Positions 42,170 through 52,620 of a DNA stretch of 64,000 nucleotides are shown here, one piece after another. Position 1 is the stretch's first letter. Each line of letters starts with the position of its first letter. Location: positions 1-64,000 of the forward strand of contig BTUU01000022.1 of assembly GCA_045863555.1 (NCBI GenBank), read 5' to 3'. The position numbers and the translations under genes were made by a program. The notes beneath the pieces are model-generated. The model was not told the DNA's origin and did no database searches. It saw only the letters and a program-made list of their open reading frames with translations. The DNA comes from JACRLV01 sp045863555. GTDB taxonomy: Bacteria > Planctomycetota > Phycisphaerae > UBA1845 > Fen-1342.

Positions 42170-43057
42170 ATGGCGCGAGAGCGGCGGACGATCGTCGTCG
42201 TCGGCAGCATCAACATGGACCTGGTCGTGACGGCGGACGCGCTGCCGCGCGAGGGGCACACGGTCCTCGGCGTCGCGTATCACACGTGCTGCGGGGGCAA
42301 GGGCGCGAACCAGGCGATCGCGGCCGCGCACGCGGGCGGGCGGGTGCACATGGTCGGCTGCATCGGCGATGATGACTACGGCCGGGCGGCGGCGCGCTCA
42401 CTCACGGCGGCGGGCGTGGGCGTTCGTGCGGTGCGGAAGGTGAAGGACGCGACGGGCGTCGCGCTGATCGTGCTTGATCGGCAGGGGCGGAATCTGATCG
42501 CCGTCGCGCCGAACGCCAACCAGCGGACGCGCGTGCCGCGGCGCGCGTTCGACATCGTCGTGACGCAGCTCGAGACGCCGTATGCGATCCCGCGGGCCCG
42601 GTGCTTCATCCTGAACCCAGCGCCGGCCGACCGCTCGATCCTGAAGGCTCGCGGGGGGCGGCGGCCGCTGGCGGGGGTGCATGTGATCATCCCGAACGAG
42701 CACGAAGCGGCGCTGCTGACGGGTGAAGACGACCCGGCGAAGGCGGCGGCGGCGCTGCGGACGCTCGGGGCGGAGCGCGCGATCGTGACGCTGGGTGAAC
42801 GCGGTGTGCATGACACCGGCGGCGCGGATGCGCGGGAGGGCCGGCGGCCGGCGTTTCGGATCAAGCCGGTGGACACGGTCGGCGCGGGGGACGCATTCGT
42901 CGGTGCGTTTGCCGCGGCGCTCGCGGACGGACTCGATGATCCTGTTCGCTTCGCGCAGGCCGCGGCCGCGATCGCATGTACGCGCCGCGGGGCGCAGGCC
43001 TCGCCGCGGCGTGCGGAGATCGAACGATTCCTCGCCCGAAACAAGGAGCGGCCATGA
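42170..43057 (+). CDS. Ribokinase-like PfkB-family sugar kinase
   Basis: The 295-aa protein has both PfkB signatures: VVGSINMDLVVTADALP with GGKGANQAIAAA (about 43-54), and VDTVGAGDAFVGAFAAAL (about 240) with the catalytic Asp. Order and length match ribokinase, which phosphorylates ribose at O5; other sugar or nucleoside substrates are possible. It overlaps the following M24-like gene by ATGA, indicating coupled translation. No transporter or RbsD is nearby, so the substrate is inferred only. Confidence 0.85.
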   Translation: MARERRTIVVVGSINMDLVVTADALPREGHTVLGVAYHTCCGGKGANQAIAAAHAGGRVHMVGCIGDDDYGRAAARSLTAAGVGVRAVRKVKDATGVALIVLDRQGRNLIAVAPNANQRTRVPRRAFDIVVTQLETPYAIPRARCFILNPAPADRSILKARGGRRPLAGVHVIIPNEHEAALLTGEDDPAKAAAALRTLGAERAIVTLGERGVHDTGGADAREGRRPAFRIKPVDTVGAGDAFVGAFAAALADGLDDPVRFAQAAAAIACTRRGAQASPRRAEIERFLARNKERP

Positions 43058-44061
43058 ACGAGAAGGAACAGCGCCTCGGCGCATACTGCAAGACGCACGG
43101 TTATGACGGGGCGCTGCTGCGGAAACGCGCGAACATCGCGTGGCTGACGGACGGTGCGGACACGCACGTCGACGGCGCGAATGCGCTGGGCATCGCGACG
43201 GTTCTCTGGACGCCCGGGCGAAAGACGGTGTTTACGAACAACATCGAGGCGGGGCGGCTGCGGGACGAGGAGTTCTCGAAAGAGTGGGCGATCGAGTCCG
43301 TGCAATGGACCGATTCGCCGAAGATCCCGGATGGCCGGTACCTCACGGATGTGCCCGAGGACGCGCTGACCGATCTGCGTGCGACGCTCACGGCGGAGGA
43401 GATGCAGCGCGCCCGCCAGCTCGGCCGGGAGTGCGGGGCGATTCTCGAAGGCGTGATGCGGCGTGTCGAGCGCGGCTGGACGGAGCACGCGATCGCGGCG
43501 GAGCTGGTCGGGGATCTGCGCACGGAGGGGATCTTCGCCCCGGTTGCGCTCGTCGCCGTTGACGATCGGATCGAGAAGTACCGCCATCCGATCCCGACGT
43601 CGCGGAAGGTTGAACGGGTGGCGATGGGCGTCGTCTGCGCCCAGCGGCAGGGACTGATCGTCTGCCTCACGCGGCTCGTTCACTTCGGACCGCTGCCGGG
43701 CGAGCTGACCCGCAAGCACGAGGCGGTCTGCCTGATCGACAGGACGCTGCACGAGGCGACGCGGCCGGGCCGCCGCTGGTGCGACATTCTCGCCGAGGGG
43801 ATCGCGGCCTATCGGGAGACGGGCTTCGCGGACGAGTGGACTCTGCACCACCAGGGCGGGCCGATGGGATACGAATGCCGGGACTATGTCGCCACACCGG
43901 CGGAGACGCGCACGGTCGCGGCGAATCAGCTCGTCGGGTGGAATCCGTCAATCACCGGGACGAAATCGGAGGACACGATCCTTTCGACCGGCGAGGTCCT
44001 GACGGGGACGGGGCAGTGGCCGCTGATGGCCAATGGGCGGCCGGCGATCCTGGTGAAGTAG
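43054..44061 (+). CDS. M24 (pita-bread) family protein lacking metal ligands
   Basis: The 335-aa protein has the aminopeptidase P/creatinase fold: a creatinase-like N-terminal domain (1-140) and a pita-bread domain. In metal-dependent M24 enzymes the ligands are Asp, Asp, His, Glu, Glu. Here the first two Asp positions fall in VVCAQRQGLIVCLTR and are absent. The His is kept (LHHQGGPMGYECRD), the first Glu is replaced in VGWNPSITG, and the last Glu remains (TKSEDTI). A metal-independent activity, as in creatinase, is plausible. It is coupled to the ribokinase-like gene, so both may act on one metabolite. Confidence 0.78.
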   Translation: MNEKEQRLGAYCKTHGYDGALLRKRANIAWLTDGADTHVDGANALGIATVLWTPGRKTVFTNNIEAGRLRDEEFSKEWAIESVQWTDSPKIPDGRYLTDVPEDALTDLRATLTAEEMQRARQLGRECGAILEGVMRRVERGWTEHAIAAELVGDLRTEGIFAPVALVAVDDRIEKYRHPIPTSRKVERVAMGVVCAQRQGLIVCLTRLVHFGPLPGELTRKHEAVCLIDRTLHEATRPGRRWCDILAEGIAAYRETGFADEWTLHHQGGPMGYECRDYVATPAETRTVAANQLVGWNPSITGTKSEDTILSTGEVLTGTGQWPLMANGRPAILVK

Positions 44062-44081
44062 CGGCGCGATCGACTTTGCGG

Positions 44082-45863
44082 CTATCGCCGCTGGTTCACG
44101 TCGACCATCATCGGCCGTCCCGTGCTTCGGGGCAGCGTGAAGACGGGGTTGCCCGCGCCGTCATGGCCGGCGGGCGTGAGAATCCGCCCGTCGCAGTAGA
44201 CCCAGCACTCGCGGCCGTCGAGGCCGTGAATGCGGATTGCGGGTGCGTGGCGGATCCAGCGGCCGGGGGTGAACTCGAATCGGAGCAGCCCGTCGGCCAT
44301 CGCGACCTCGCAGAGTCCCTCAGACTCGTTGAAGCCGTCGGCGTTGAGATCGCCGGGCAGGTCGGTCCGGAGCCGTCCTTTGCGGATGTCGATTTTCGCG
44401 GGGTACTGGTAATCGGCGGCGAAGGTCTCGGCGTCGGGCGCGCCGTTGAGGTCGGTCGGCCAGATGCGGATGAGATGGGCCGATTCGACCGTCGGGGCGG
44501 TCTCAAGGTCGCCCATGGTCACGGCGAGTCGGCCGTCGGCGGATTCGAGTTCGATCTGTTTGGCGCACTGCGCGGGGGTGTGCGGAATCCAGAGAAGGTC
44601 TGGGGCGGCGGGGGCCTGGGGCGAAAAGAGCGTGAAATGCACGGGTTCGCGCTGTGCATAGGCGGGCTCGGAACGGATGCGACGGAAGCCGCCTTTCTGG
44701 TTGACCGCGAGCGCATACCCGAGGAGCGGCTGGGTCCAGGTTGCGGAGCGTGCCTCGGATCGGACGCGGACGTAGATTCGGCCGTCGGCATAGACGGTGT
44801 ACTGCCATTCGTGACCGGGGCGTTCGGCGATCGGCGTGGCGCGGTTTTCCGCTGATTCGTAGCGCCACTGGCCGCGGATGACGACCCGCAGCGGCGTCGA
44901 CTCGACGACCTCCTGCGTTGCGTCGGCGGGGACGCCCCAGTTTTCGTAGTTCGCCGGGTCGTCATAGACGGGCGGCTTCTCGCGGCGCAGCGTCCAGTCG
45001 AGCGGCAGCGGGGTCGGCCACGGACCGAGGCCGTGGAGCGGCGCGAGATTTCCATCTGCGGGTCCCTGCCACCAGACGATCTGGCCGTCGGCGAAGGCGA
45101 TCTCGAAGCGGCCGGCGGTCCCGACGTGGAGCCGGCGGCCGCGCGAAAAGGCGTAGAGGCGCTCGGGGGGCGTGGCAGGGTCTCCGAGGATCCAGCGTGT
45201 GTTGTCGGCGAGGACAAAGTCGTCGAGGGCGATTTCGAGCGGGGCGGAGATTTCTGGCGCGGACCAGGCGACGCTGCGGATGTGACGGAGGTCGATCGTA
45301 TCGGCGATTTCGCGGAGATCGACGCGGAGGAGATTCCAGCCGGGGCGGGCGACGAATCGGCGCGACCAGGCGTTTTTGTCATCGGAAATGGAGAGCTGGA
45401 TCACGGCGCCCTGCGGCGGACCGAAGAGGCTGGCGAGGAAGATCGCATATGGGGACCAGTCGCGGACGAGCGTGGGTCGATCGGGCGCGTCGGCGAGATC
45501 GAACTCGACGCGATCGCCCTTGCGTTCGAGCTTTGACGACAGGCCGCCGGGGCCGGTCTCGTTGCGGGCGAGCGTGATGCTGATTTCGGGCGGCGCTTTG
45601 GGGCGTCCTTCGGCGTCGACGACGCGGCAGTACGCGGCCTGGTCGGGGGAATTGAAGTCGGCGAGGATGATGAAGCGGCCGCTCGCGAGTTCCGGATAGG
45701 CGCGTTGAAACCGGGCCAGCGTGGCTCCGCTGGGCGGCGGCGGGCCGGCCGGCCGGGTCACGGGCTGCGAGCCCGGCGTGGCGGCGGGGCCGGGCGACTG
45801 GCAGCCGCCGAGGATGGCGCTGAGAAGGGCGAGCGCGAGGAGTCGAGCGTACAGGGTGGTCAT
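44082..45863 (-). CDS. Large lipoprotein with carbohydrate-binding-like domain
   Basis: The 593-aa protein starts MTTLYARLLALALLSAILGGC, a lipoprotein signal with Cys21. A Pro/Thr linker follows, then a jelly-roll-like domain (about 60-215, ASGRFIILADFNSPDQAAY to SAPLEIALDDFVLADN) reminiscent of CBM11/CIA30-type modules. The remainder (about 220-593) is beta-rich and may be another sugar-binding or structural domain. No catalytic dyad is obvious. The ATG 45863 has GGAGG immediately upstream, which is unusually close. It lies 17 bp after lpd on the same strand. Confidence 0.7.
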   Translation of the reverse strand: MTTLYARLLALALLSAILGGCQSPGPAATPGSQPVTRPAGPPPPSGATLARFQRAYPELASGRFIILADFNSPDQAAYCRVVDAEGRPKAPPEISITLARNETGPGGLSSKLERKGDRVEFDLADAPDRPTLVRDWSPYAIFLASLFGPPQGAVIQLSISDDKNAWSRRFVARPGWNLLRVDLREIADTIDLRHIRSVAWSAPEISAPLEIALDDFVLADNTRWILGDPATPPERLYAFSRGRRLHVGTAGRFEIAFADGQIVWWQGPADGNLAPLHGLGPWPTPLPLDWTLRREKPPVYDDPANYENWGVPADATQEVVESTPLRVVIRGQWRYESAENRATPIAERPGHEWQYTVYADGRIYVRVRSEARSATWTQPLLGYALAVNQKGGFRRIRSEPAYAQREPVHFTLFSPQAPAAPDLLWIPHTPAQCAKQIELESADGRLAVTMGDLETAPTVESAHLIRIWPTDLNGAPDAETFAADYQYPAKIDIRKGRLRTDLPGDLNADGFNESEGLCEVAMADGLLRFEFTPGRWIRHAPAIRIHGLDGRECWVYCDGRILTPAGHDGAGNPVFTLPRSTGRPMMVDVNQRR

Positions 45864-45880
45864 CCTCCGCGGCCCGCCGG

Positions 45881-47293
<1,413 letters not shown>

Positions 47294-47411
47294 GGGATTC
47301 TCCAGTCGCTGCCGCCCGGCCGCGCCGTGCGCAGCCGCCTCCCCGGCCGCGCCGCCCGCCGAGCCGGAAGGGGAGATCGTATCGCGCCCCGCGGGCGGCG
47401 CACAGGCGGGA

Positions 47412-48491
47412 CTAGGGCGTGATCTTCGGGTCGAAGAGGCGGGCGTGCTCTTCGAGGCAGAATCGGTCGGTCATGCCGGCGATGTAATCGACCGCGACGC
47501 GCTCGACGCCCTGGTCCGCGACGCGGCGGGCATAGCGTCCGGGCATGAGCTTCGGCTCGGCGACGTATGCGTCGAAAATCGCGTGGATGATCCGCTTGGC
47601 CTTCGTGTCCATGCGGACGAGCCGGCTGTTGCGGTAGAGGTGATTGAGCAGGAACGCGCCGAGTTCGCGGACTTTCGCGTCCATCGCGGGCGACAGTGCG
47701 ATCGCGAGTCGGCGGTCGTCGCCGTGCCGAGCGTCCCGGCCACCCGGGGAGGGTTTCGCGGCCGGCCGGCTGTATTCGATCGCGTCGCGGATGAGCCGCT
47801 GGCGGATGCGGTCGATGGCGGGGCGGACGTGGCCGCGCCAGGCGCCGCCGTCGCCGGGGGGCGGGCCCTCGTAGGCGTCGCGCCAGAGTTCGACGAGATC
47901 GAGCGCGGCTGGCTCGATGAGACCGGAGTGCAGGCCGTCCTGGAGGTCGTGCATGCCGTAGGCGAGCTGATCCGCGAGCGCGGCCACGTCGCCCTCGGGC
48001 GGCGGCGGCGCGCCGTCCTGGAGCGGGTGGAAACCGGGCTTGTCGAACTGCGTGCTGTGCTTGGCGAGGCACTCGCGGACGACGTGCGTGAGATTGAGGC
48101 CGCGGAACGTCGGGTACGGGTGCTCCAGGTACTCGACGACGCGGAGGGAATGGGCGTTGTGCTCGAAACCGCCGCGGCCGGCGAGGCACTCGTCGAGGGC
48201 GCGTTCGCCGGCGTGGCCGAAGGGTGAGTGGCCGAGGTCGTGAGCGAGGGAGACGACTTCGGCGAGTTCGGCGCTCAGGTCGAGGCCGGCGGCGAGATCG
48301 CGGGCGAGGGTGGCGACTTCCAGCGTGTGCGTGAGGCGGGTGCGGAAGTGGTCGCCTTCGAGGGCGACAAAGACCTGGGTCTTGTATTCGAGGCGGCGGA
48401 AGGCGGCGGAGTGGATGACGCGCTGGCGATCGAGGGCGAGCGGGGCTGCGCCGTCGGCGAGCGGGTCGGGGTGCTGGCGGGTGAGGTTCAT
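47412..48491 (-). CDS. dgt: dGTP triphosphohydrolase (dGTPase-like HD protein)
   Basis: dGTPases release triphosphate from dNTPs and tune the nucleotide pool. The 359-aa protein starts MNLTRQHPDPLAD and has HSAAFRRLEYKTQVF, RLTHTLEVATLARDLA and the HD core VSLAHDLGHSPFGHAGE, with NAHSLRVVEYLE next. This matches the smaller bacterial dGTPase-like type rather than E. coli Dgt (505 aa). ATG 48491 gives the typical N-terminus. It diverges from the secreted FG-GAP gene. Confidence 0.88.
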   Translation of the reverse strand: MNLTRQHPDPLADGAAPLALDRQRVIHSAAFRRLEYKTQVFVALEGDHFRTRLTHTLEVATLARDLAAGLDLSAELAEVVSLAHDLGHSPFGHAGERALDECLAGRGGFEHNAHSLRVVEYLEHPYPTFRGLNLTHVVRECLAKHSTQFDKPGFHPLQDGAPPPPEGDVAALADQLAYGMHDLQDGLHSGLIEPAALDLVELWRDAYEGPPPGDGGAWRGHVRPAIDRIRQRLIRDAIEYSRPAAKPSPGGRDARHGDDRRLAIALSPAMDAKVRELGAFLLNHLYRNSRLVRMDTKAKRIIHAIFDAYVAEPKLMPGRYARRVADQGVERVAVDYIAGMTDRFCLEEHARLFDPKITP

Positions 48492-48564
48492 GCGGCGGAT
48501 TTTAGCGTGGAGATGCCGCGGGCGCAGTTTCGGGCGCTGCGTCCACCGGTCCACCCGATTTTTC

Positions 48565-48594
48565 TTGACTCGCTTCCGCACGCCCGGCTAACAT
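48565..48594 (+). promoter_or_regulatory. Candidate promoter for the FG-GAP gene
   Basis: TTGACT (48565-48570), an 18-nt spacer and TAACAT (48589-48594) lie about 70 bp upstream of the presumed original ATG at 48665. Confidence 0.5.
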
Positions 48595-48677
48595 CTTCCT
48601 ATGCAAGGGCAGGTGGTCGTTCCAGCCTGGTCCGAGTCACGTCCGCAGCAATGGGAGACGCATCATGACGACGTTCG

Positions 48678-48687
48678 CCCCCCCCCC
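48678..48687 (+). repeat. C10 homopolymer in signal-peptide codons
   Basis: Ten consecutive C follow ATG 48665 (RBS-like GGGAGA upstream). With ten C the frame ends at TGA 48704 after 13 codons. With nine C it would read MTTFAPPLRYSALILAAA and then join the long downstream frame without interruption, giving a perfect signal peptide. Confidence 0.8.
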
Positions 48688-48719
48688 TTCGATACTCTGC
48701 GCTGATTCTGGCGGCAGCC

Positions 48720-50042
48720 ATGTGTAGCACGGCGGCCCGCGGGCAAGCGCCGCCGGCGCCGGTGTTCCGCGAGCCAGTCGTGTTTCCCGCGCTGAGCCAG
48801 CCATTTGACGTAGCGGCTGCGGACATCGACCTCGACGGCGACTTGGACGTGGCGGTCGCGGTCTATAACGGCGGGGCGGGAAGCGTCTGGGTCTATCAGA
48901 ACAAGGGATCGGCGAATTGGAGCAGTTCTCCCGCGTCGGCGTTGAAATTAGTTGGGATGTTCGGGTTTTCGACCAATCCACCGGGTTGCAATATCGGCGA
49001 TAACGGGATCGGCTTGCGCGGCTTGACGTTCGGGCACTTCGAGTTCGCCTATCATGTACGCGACGCGTACCCCGATATTGCCGTCGCCGTGGGCAAGACG
49101 CCGCAGGTCTGGTATCTGCGGAACTCGGTGAACGATCCGATCGCCGCGACGAAGCCGTTCGTCAGCGAGGCATGCCAGGGGATCGAGCTTGCCAATCCGC
49201 TCGACACTCAACTCGGGATCGTGGCGGCGGACTTCGACGGCGATTCGTACGATGACGTGGTTGTCGGGGGTAAGTCAACCTTCAGCCCGGGGGTGCCGCG
49301 CCTGGCGGTGGTCTGGAACAACGCCGTCCCCGGCTCTGACAAGTTCGACGCGACCTATGTGGACGCGGTGCCGTTCACAGGGGAGGGATACGCGCTAGAC
49401 CTTACGTACGCTGGCGGCGTCGACTCGTCGCCGGCTACGCCGCGCGACGTGGTGATGACGAGCACGGATACGGACTTCGTGTACGTGTTCAAGGACGGGA
49501 CTGGCGAGTCGATCAACTTCTTCGGCCGGTCCGCCAGCCTCAAGTCGCGAGGCATCACGGCGGCGCCGTTGAACGCGGGCGATTCGCATTGGGATCTGGC
49601 GACGAGCGGCCATCTTCCTGCGGATAATGATCTGCGCTGGCTGAAAGCAATGGGCGGCGGCGTGTTCGACCCCCCGTCAGCGCCCGGACTCTACCCGCTC
49701 CCGCAACCGACTTTTCCAGAAACTTGGTGGGCCTACCCGCACTCTGTGGACTCAGGCAAGATCAACGGCGATAACTTGATCGATGTCGTCGTCGCAAATG
49801 AAGGGGCCTTTGGGTTTTTGGGCAACATTTCGATTTTCATTAACAACGGAATCGAATCGCCTCTATTTGGCCCAAGATACGATTTCTACGTGTTGCCGCC
49901 CGACCCCGGTCCGGTGCCGCCAACGGACGACACGGGGCCGGTCAAGGCGCTCCTTGCCGATCTCGACGGCGACGGAAACCTAGACATCGTTACCGCAAAT
50001 CTGCGCGATCATACGATTTCAGTCTTGATCAATGATCTATAG
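48720..50042 (+). CDS. Secreted FG-GAP/VCBS repeat protein, frame-shifted at its start
   Basis: The readable product (440 aa from ATG 48720) contains repeated Asp-rich FG-GAP/VCBS units: ADIDLDGDLDVAVAVYN (about 35), ADFDGDSYDDVVVGG, KINGDNLIDVVVAN and ADLDGDGNLDIVTANLRD near the end. Such units form calcium-binding beta-propellers on secreted proteins. In the present frame it lacks a signal peptide. The missing one is encoded just upstream from ATG 48665 but shifted by one base in a C10 tract. It could be phase-variable, a sequencing or assembly error, or a recent null allele. Confidence 0.75.
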   Translation: MCSTAARGQAPPAPVFREPVVFPALSQPFDVAAADIDLDGDLDVAVAVYNGGAGSVWVYQNKGSANWSSSPASALKLVGMFGFSTNPPGCNIGDNGIGLRGLTFGHFEFAYHVRDAYPDIAVAVGKTPQVWYLRNSVNDPIAATKPFVSEACQGIELANPLDTQLGIVAADFDGDSYDDVVVGGKSTFSPGVPRLAVVWNNAVPGSDKFDATYVDAVPFTGEGYALDLTYAGGVDSSPATPRDVVMTSTDTDFVYVFKDGTGESINFFGRSASLKSRGITAAPLNAGDSHWDLATSGHLPADNDLRWLKAMGGGVFDPPSAPGLYPLPQPTFPETWWAYPHSVDSGKINGDNLIDVVVANEGAFGFLGNISIFINNGIESPLFGPRYDFYVLPPDPGPVPPTDDTGPVKALLADLDGDGNLDIVTANLRDHTISVLINDL

Positions 50043-50084
50043 GCTGCATTCTGGGGGTTTGCCCGGCCTTCCAGAGGAGTCCCT

Positions 50085-51347
50085 ATGTCCACGCGTGAAC
50101 CAGTCATTTCGCTCTTCGTAGTCGCCATCGTGGGGCACGCATCAAGCGCGCCATTCCAGGAAACGTATTACCGGCACGTCCGATTGCCGACATGGGAGGG
50201 AAGCTATCCACGGACCATTGGTAGAGATATCAATGACTCGGCGCAAGTTACCGGCGACTCGTCGATTGCATGGGCGATCGTTCATGCATTTCGATGGCAG
50301 GGCGGCTCAGGAATTGCTGATCTCGGAACGCTGCTTGGCCAATCCGGCACGAGCGCTGGCTATTGTATTAGTGATAGTGGATATATAGCCGGAAGTAGCT
50401 CTTATCGATCGAATGATAGTTCAAATGAGGCGTTTAGATGGGATCCCGCCAACGGAATGATCGGCCTAGGGGACCTGCCGGGGTCGGCTCATTCGAGCCG
50501 GGCGCATGGAATAAATAACCTCGGCCACGTGGTCGGTTACAGCCTGTCCGCGCACTACGGCGAGCCGATGCAGGAGGCTTTTCTCTGGACGCCGGAGAGC
50601 GGTATGATCGGTCTCGGCACGCTCATCGGTTCGGGCCATTGGAGTAGCTACGCGTCGGATATCAATGATTCCGGGTGGATCGCCGGCGACAGCGATTCGC
50701 CGCGCGGCATTGAAGCCTTTGTCTGGACCACCGAAACCGGCATGGTCGGCCTTGGCGACATTACGGGAAGCCCATTTTCCTTCAGCCTCGGATATGCCAT
50801 CAACGCGAGCGGCCAGATTGCAGGCATCAGTGCTTCCACAACGACAACCGCCGGGGTCGAAGCCATGCTTTGGTCGCCCGAGGAGGGCATGATCGGCCTG
50901 GGTGTTCTGCCGGGGCACGAGGCGTCATCCGCCGAGGATCTCAACAATCGCGAGCAGGTCGTCGGCTGGTCGCGGCTGCCATACCCGCCCGGGTACACCG
51001 AAGCGTTCATCTGGGACCGCCAGCGCGGCATGCGCTCGCTCAACGCGCTGCTCGATCCCTGCGTGCCGGCGTCGCAGCGCCACATGGGCGAAGCCCTTGC
51101 AATCAACAACCACGGGCAGATCGTTGCGACGGACGGTGCGGGCGGAATTTTCCTCGATCCCTACATTCCCGGCGACCTCGACGGCGATGGCGCGGTCACG
51201 CTCCAGGACCTCGCCACGCTGCTCGCGCACTTCGGCCGCGCCGGCGACGTCGGCTACATCCAAGGCGATATCCACGGCTGCGACCGCGACGTGGACCTCG
51301 AAGACCTCGCCACGCTGCTCGAGAATTTCGGCCAGACGCTGGAGTAA
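50085..51347 (+). CDS. Secreted HAF-repeat protein with C-terminal dockerin-like domain
   Basis: The 420-aa protein has a short signal peptide (VISLFVVAIVGHASSA). About seven HAF-type repeats of some 45 residues follow, each with motifs like INDSGWIAGDS, EAFVWT and GMVGLGD, expected to form a beta-propeller. The end (about 363-418) has two EF-like loops, GDLDGDGAVTLQDLATLLAHFG and DRDVDLEDLATLLENFG, of the dockerin-like type common in planctomycete secreted proteins. No cohesin is seen here. Base composition in the first half (e.g. 50370-50450) is visibly less GC-rich than its neighbours. Confidence 0.82.
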   Translation: MSTREPVISLFVVAIVGHASSAPFQETYYRHVRLPTWEGSYPRTIGRDINDSAQVTGDSSIAWAIVHAFRWQGGSGIADLGTLLGQSGTSAGYCISDSGYIAGSSSYRSNDSSNEAFRWDPANGMIGLGDLPGSAHSSRAHGINNLGHVVGYSLSAHYGEPMQEAFLWTPESGMIGLGTLIGSGHWSSYASDINDSGWIAGDSDSPRGIEAFVWTTETGMVGLGDITGSPFSFSLGYAINASGQIAGISASTTTTAGVEAMLWSPEEGMIGLGVLPGHEASSAEDLNNREQVVGWSRLPYPPGYTEAFIWDRQRGMRSLNALLDPCVPASQRHMGEALAINNHGQIVATDGAGGIFLDPYIPGDLDGDGAVTLQDLATLLAHFGRAGDVGYIQGDIHGCDRDVDLEDLATLLENFGQTLE

Positions 51348-51369
51348 GGCGAGTTGATCGAACCGGCGA

Positions 51370-52503
51370 ATGGAGAGTCCGAGCCGGTCCGTCGCGTCTG
51401 CCCGTCGGCTCGCGCTGCCCCCGGCGGTCTCGTGGCCCGGCTCGACGCCGTCGTACGCCCGCTGCGAGTTTTCGTACGCCCGCTCCGCTTCAGCGCGCAC
51501 TTACTCCGGCTCTGCCTACGCCGGCTCGGAGATTTTCGACGCCCACACTGCCTCCATCGACGCCGCGGGCGATCTTCTCGACCCCGGCAAATTCAGCTTG
51601 TCTACGTCCCTGGCCGCCGCAGGAGAATCCTGCGGATTCGCCGTCGAGCTTGATCACGACAAGCTGGAGGTGCGGATCCCCCACCGTCACGACCATCGGC
51701 ACAGTTTGAGTCGAATTCCTGCTTGGACTATTCTCAACGATCCGCGAGCGGAACAACCGCCGCCTCTCGCCGGAACCGAGCCGGAGCACTTCGTGGCCAG
51801 CCTTGAACCGATCCTCGCTTCCGCCCGTGAATTCCTGATTCTGCGGGCCAGCCAGAGCGCCGCGGATCACTGGCTCTGGGAGCACAGCGAGCGGGTGATG
51901 CGGCTGAGCCGGATGATTGCGCTGCTGCCGGAATTCGGCGAGGAGCGGCCGGATGCGACGGCGGTGGCGCTGGCGGCGCTGTTTCACGACGCGGGCTGGG
52001 CGGTGCAGGTGAAGCAGGGGCAGGTGAGCTGCTGGCAGGTGCTGGCGCGGCCGACGAGCGACGTGCAGCGCGAGCTGGGCGTGAAGGCGATGCGCGACCG
52101 GGTGGCGGGGCTGGTGGAGCCGGAGACGCTGGAAGTGGCGTGCGGGGCGATCCGGGAGTGCAACAACCGGTTCAGCTCGCTGCCGGAGGCGCAGGCGCTG
52201 TCCGAGGCGGAGAACCTGGACGAGATCGGCGTGCTTTCGGTGCTGCGGCAATTCCGCCAGCACCAGATCGAAGGCAAGCCGGTCGAGCAGCTTCTCGTGA
52301 GCTGGACGCGGCAGCTTGAGTATCACTACTGGGAAGCGCGGATCAACGACTACCTGCGGTTCGAGACGACGCGGCGGATCGCGCGGGAGCGGCTGGCATC
52401 GGTGGAGCTGTTCATGTCGGCGCTGGCGCGGGACCGGGAGTCGGTGGACGTGCTGCGGGCGCTGAAGGCGGAGAGCGTCGATATCAGCGCGGTGTCGAAA
52501 TAG
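51370..52503 (+). CDS. HD-domain protein
   Basis: The frame encodes up to 377 aa. The credible domain begins near residue 140 and contains the HD metal motif HSERVMRLSRMIALL (about 171) with AALFHDAGWAVQ (about 203), so it is likely a metal-dependent phosphohydrolase. Downstream helices (RELGVKAMRDRVAGLV, LDEIGVLSVLRQFRQH) continue the HD fold. Residues 1-90 look compositionally odd (Ser/Ala/Arg-rich, possibly non-coding), so the true start may be later. No GGDEF or HD-GYP signature is visible. Substrate is unknown. Confidence 0.7.
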   Translation: MESPSRSVASARRLALPPAVSWPGSTPSYARCEFSYARSASARTYSGSAYAGSEIFDAHTASIDAAGDLLDPGKFSLSTSLAAAGESCGFAVELDHDKLEVRIPHRHDHRHSLSRIPAWTILNDPRAEQPPPLAGTEPEHFVASLEPILASAREFLILRASQSAADHWLWEHSERVMRLSRMIALLPEFGEERPDATAVALAALFHDAGWAVQVKQGQVSCWQVLARPTSDVQRELGVKAMRDRVAGLVEPETLEVACGAIRECNNRFSSLPEAQALSEAENLDEIGVLSVLRQFRQHQIEGKPVEQLLVSWTRQLEYHYWEARINDYLRFETTRRIARERLASVELFMSALARDRESVDVLRALKAESVDISAVSK

Positions 52504-52558
52504 CCCGCCGCCGGACGGGCGGGGACTCGCCCTTTCGCGCTTTCGGCTTGGAAACAGG

Positions 52559-52588
52559 AGAGGCCGGCACGATTCCGCGCCGGCCTCT
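52559..52588. terminator. Bidirectional stem between convergent genes
   Basis: AGAGGCCGGC (52559-52568) pairs perfectly over 10 bp with GCCGGCCTCT (52579-52588). It lies between the stop codons of the HD gene and the CoA-transferase gene, which converge. T tracts are weak in both directions, so termination efficiency is uncertain. Confidence 0.45.
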
Positions 52589-52620
52589 GCGGTAGTTGTC
52601 AGGCATAGCCCTTCCGGGCT

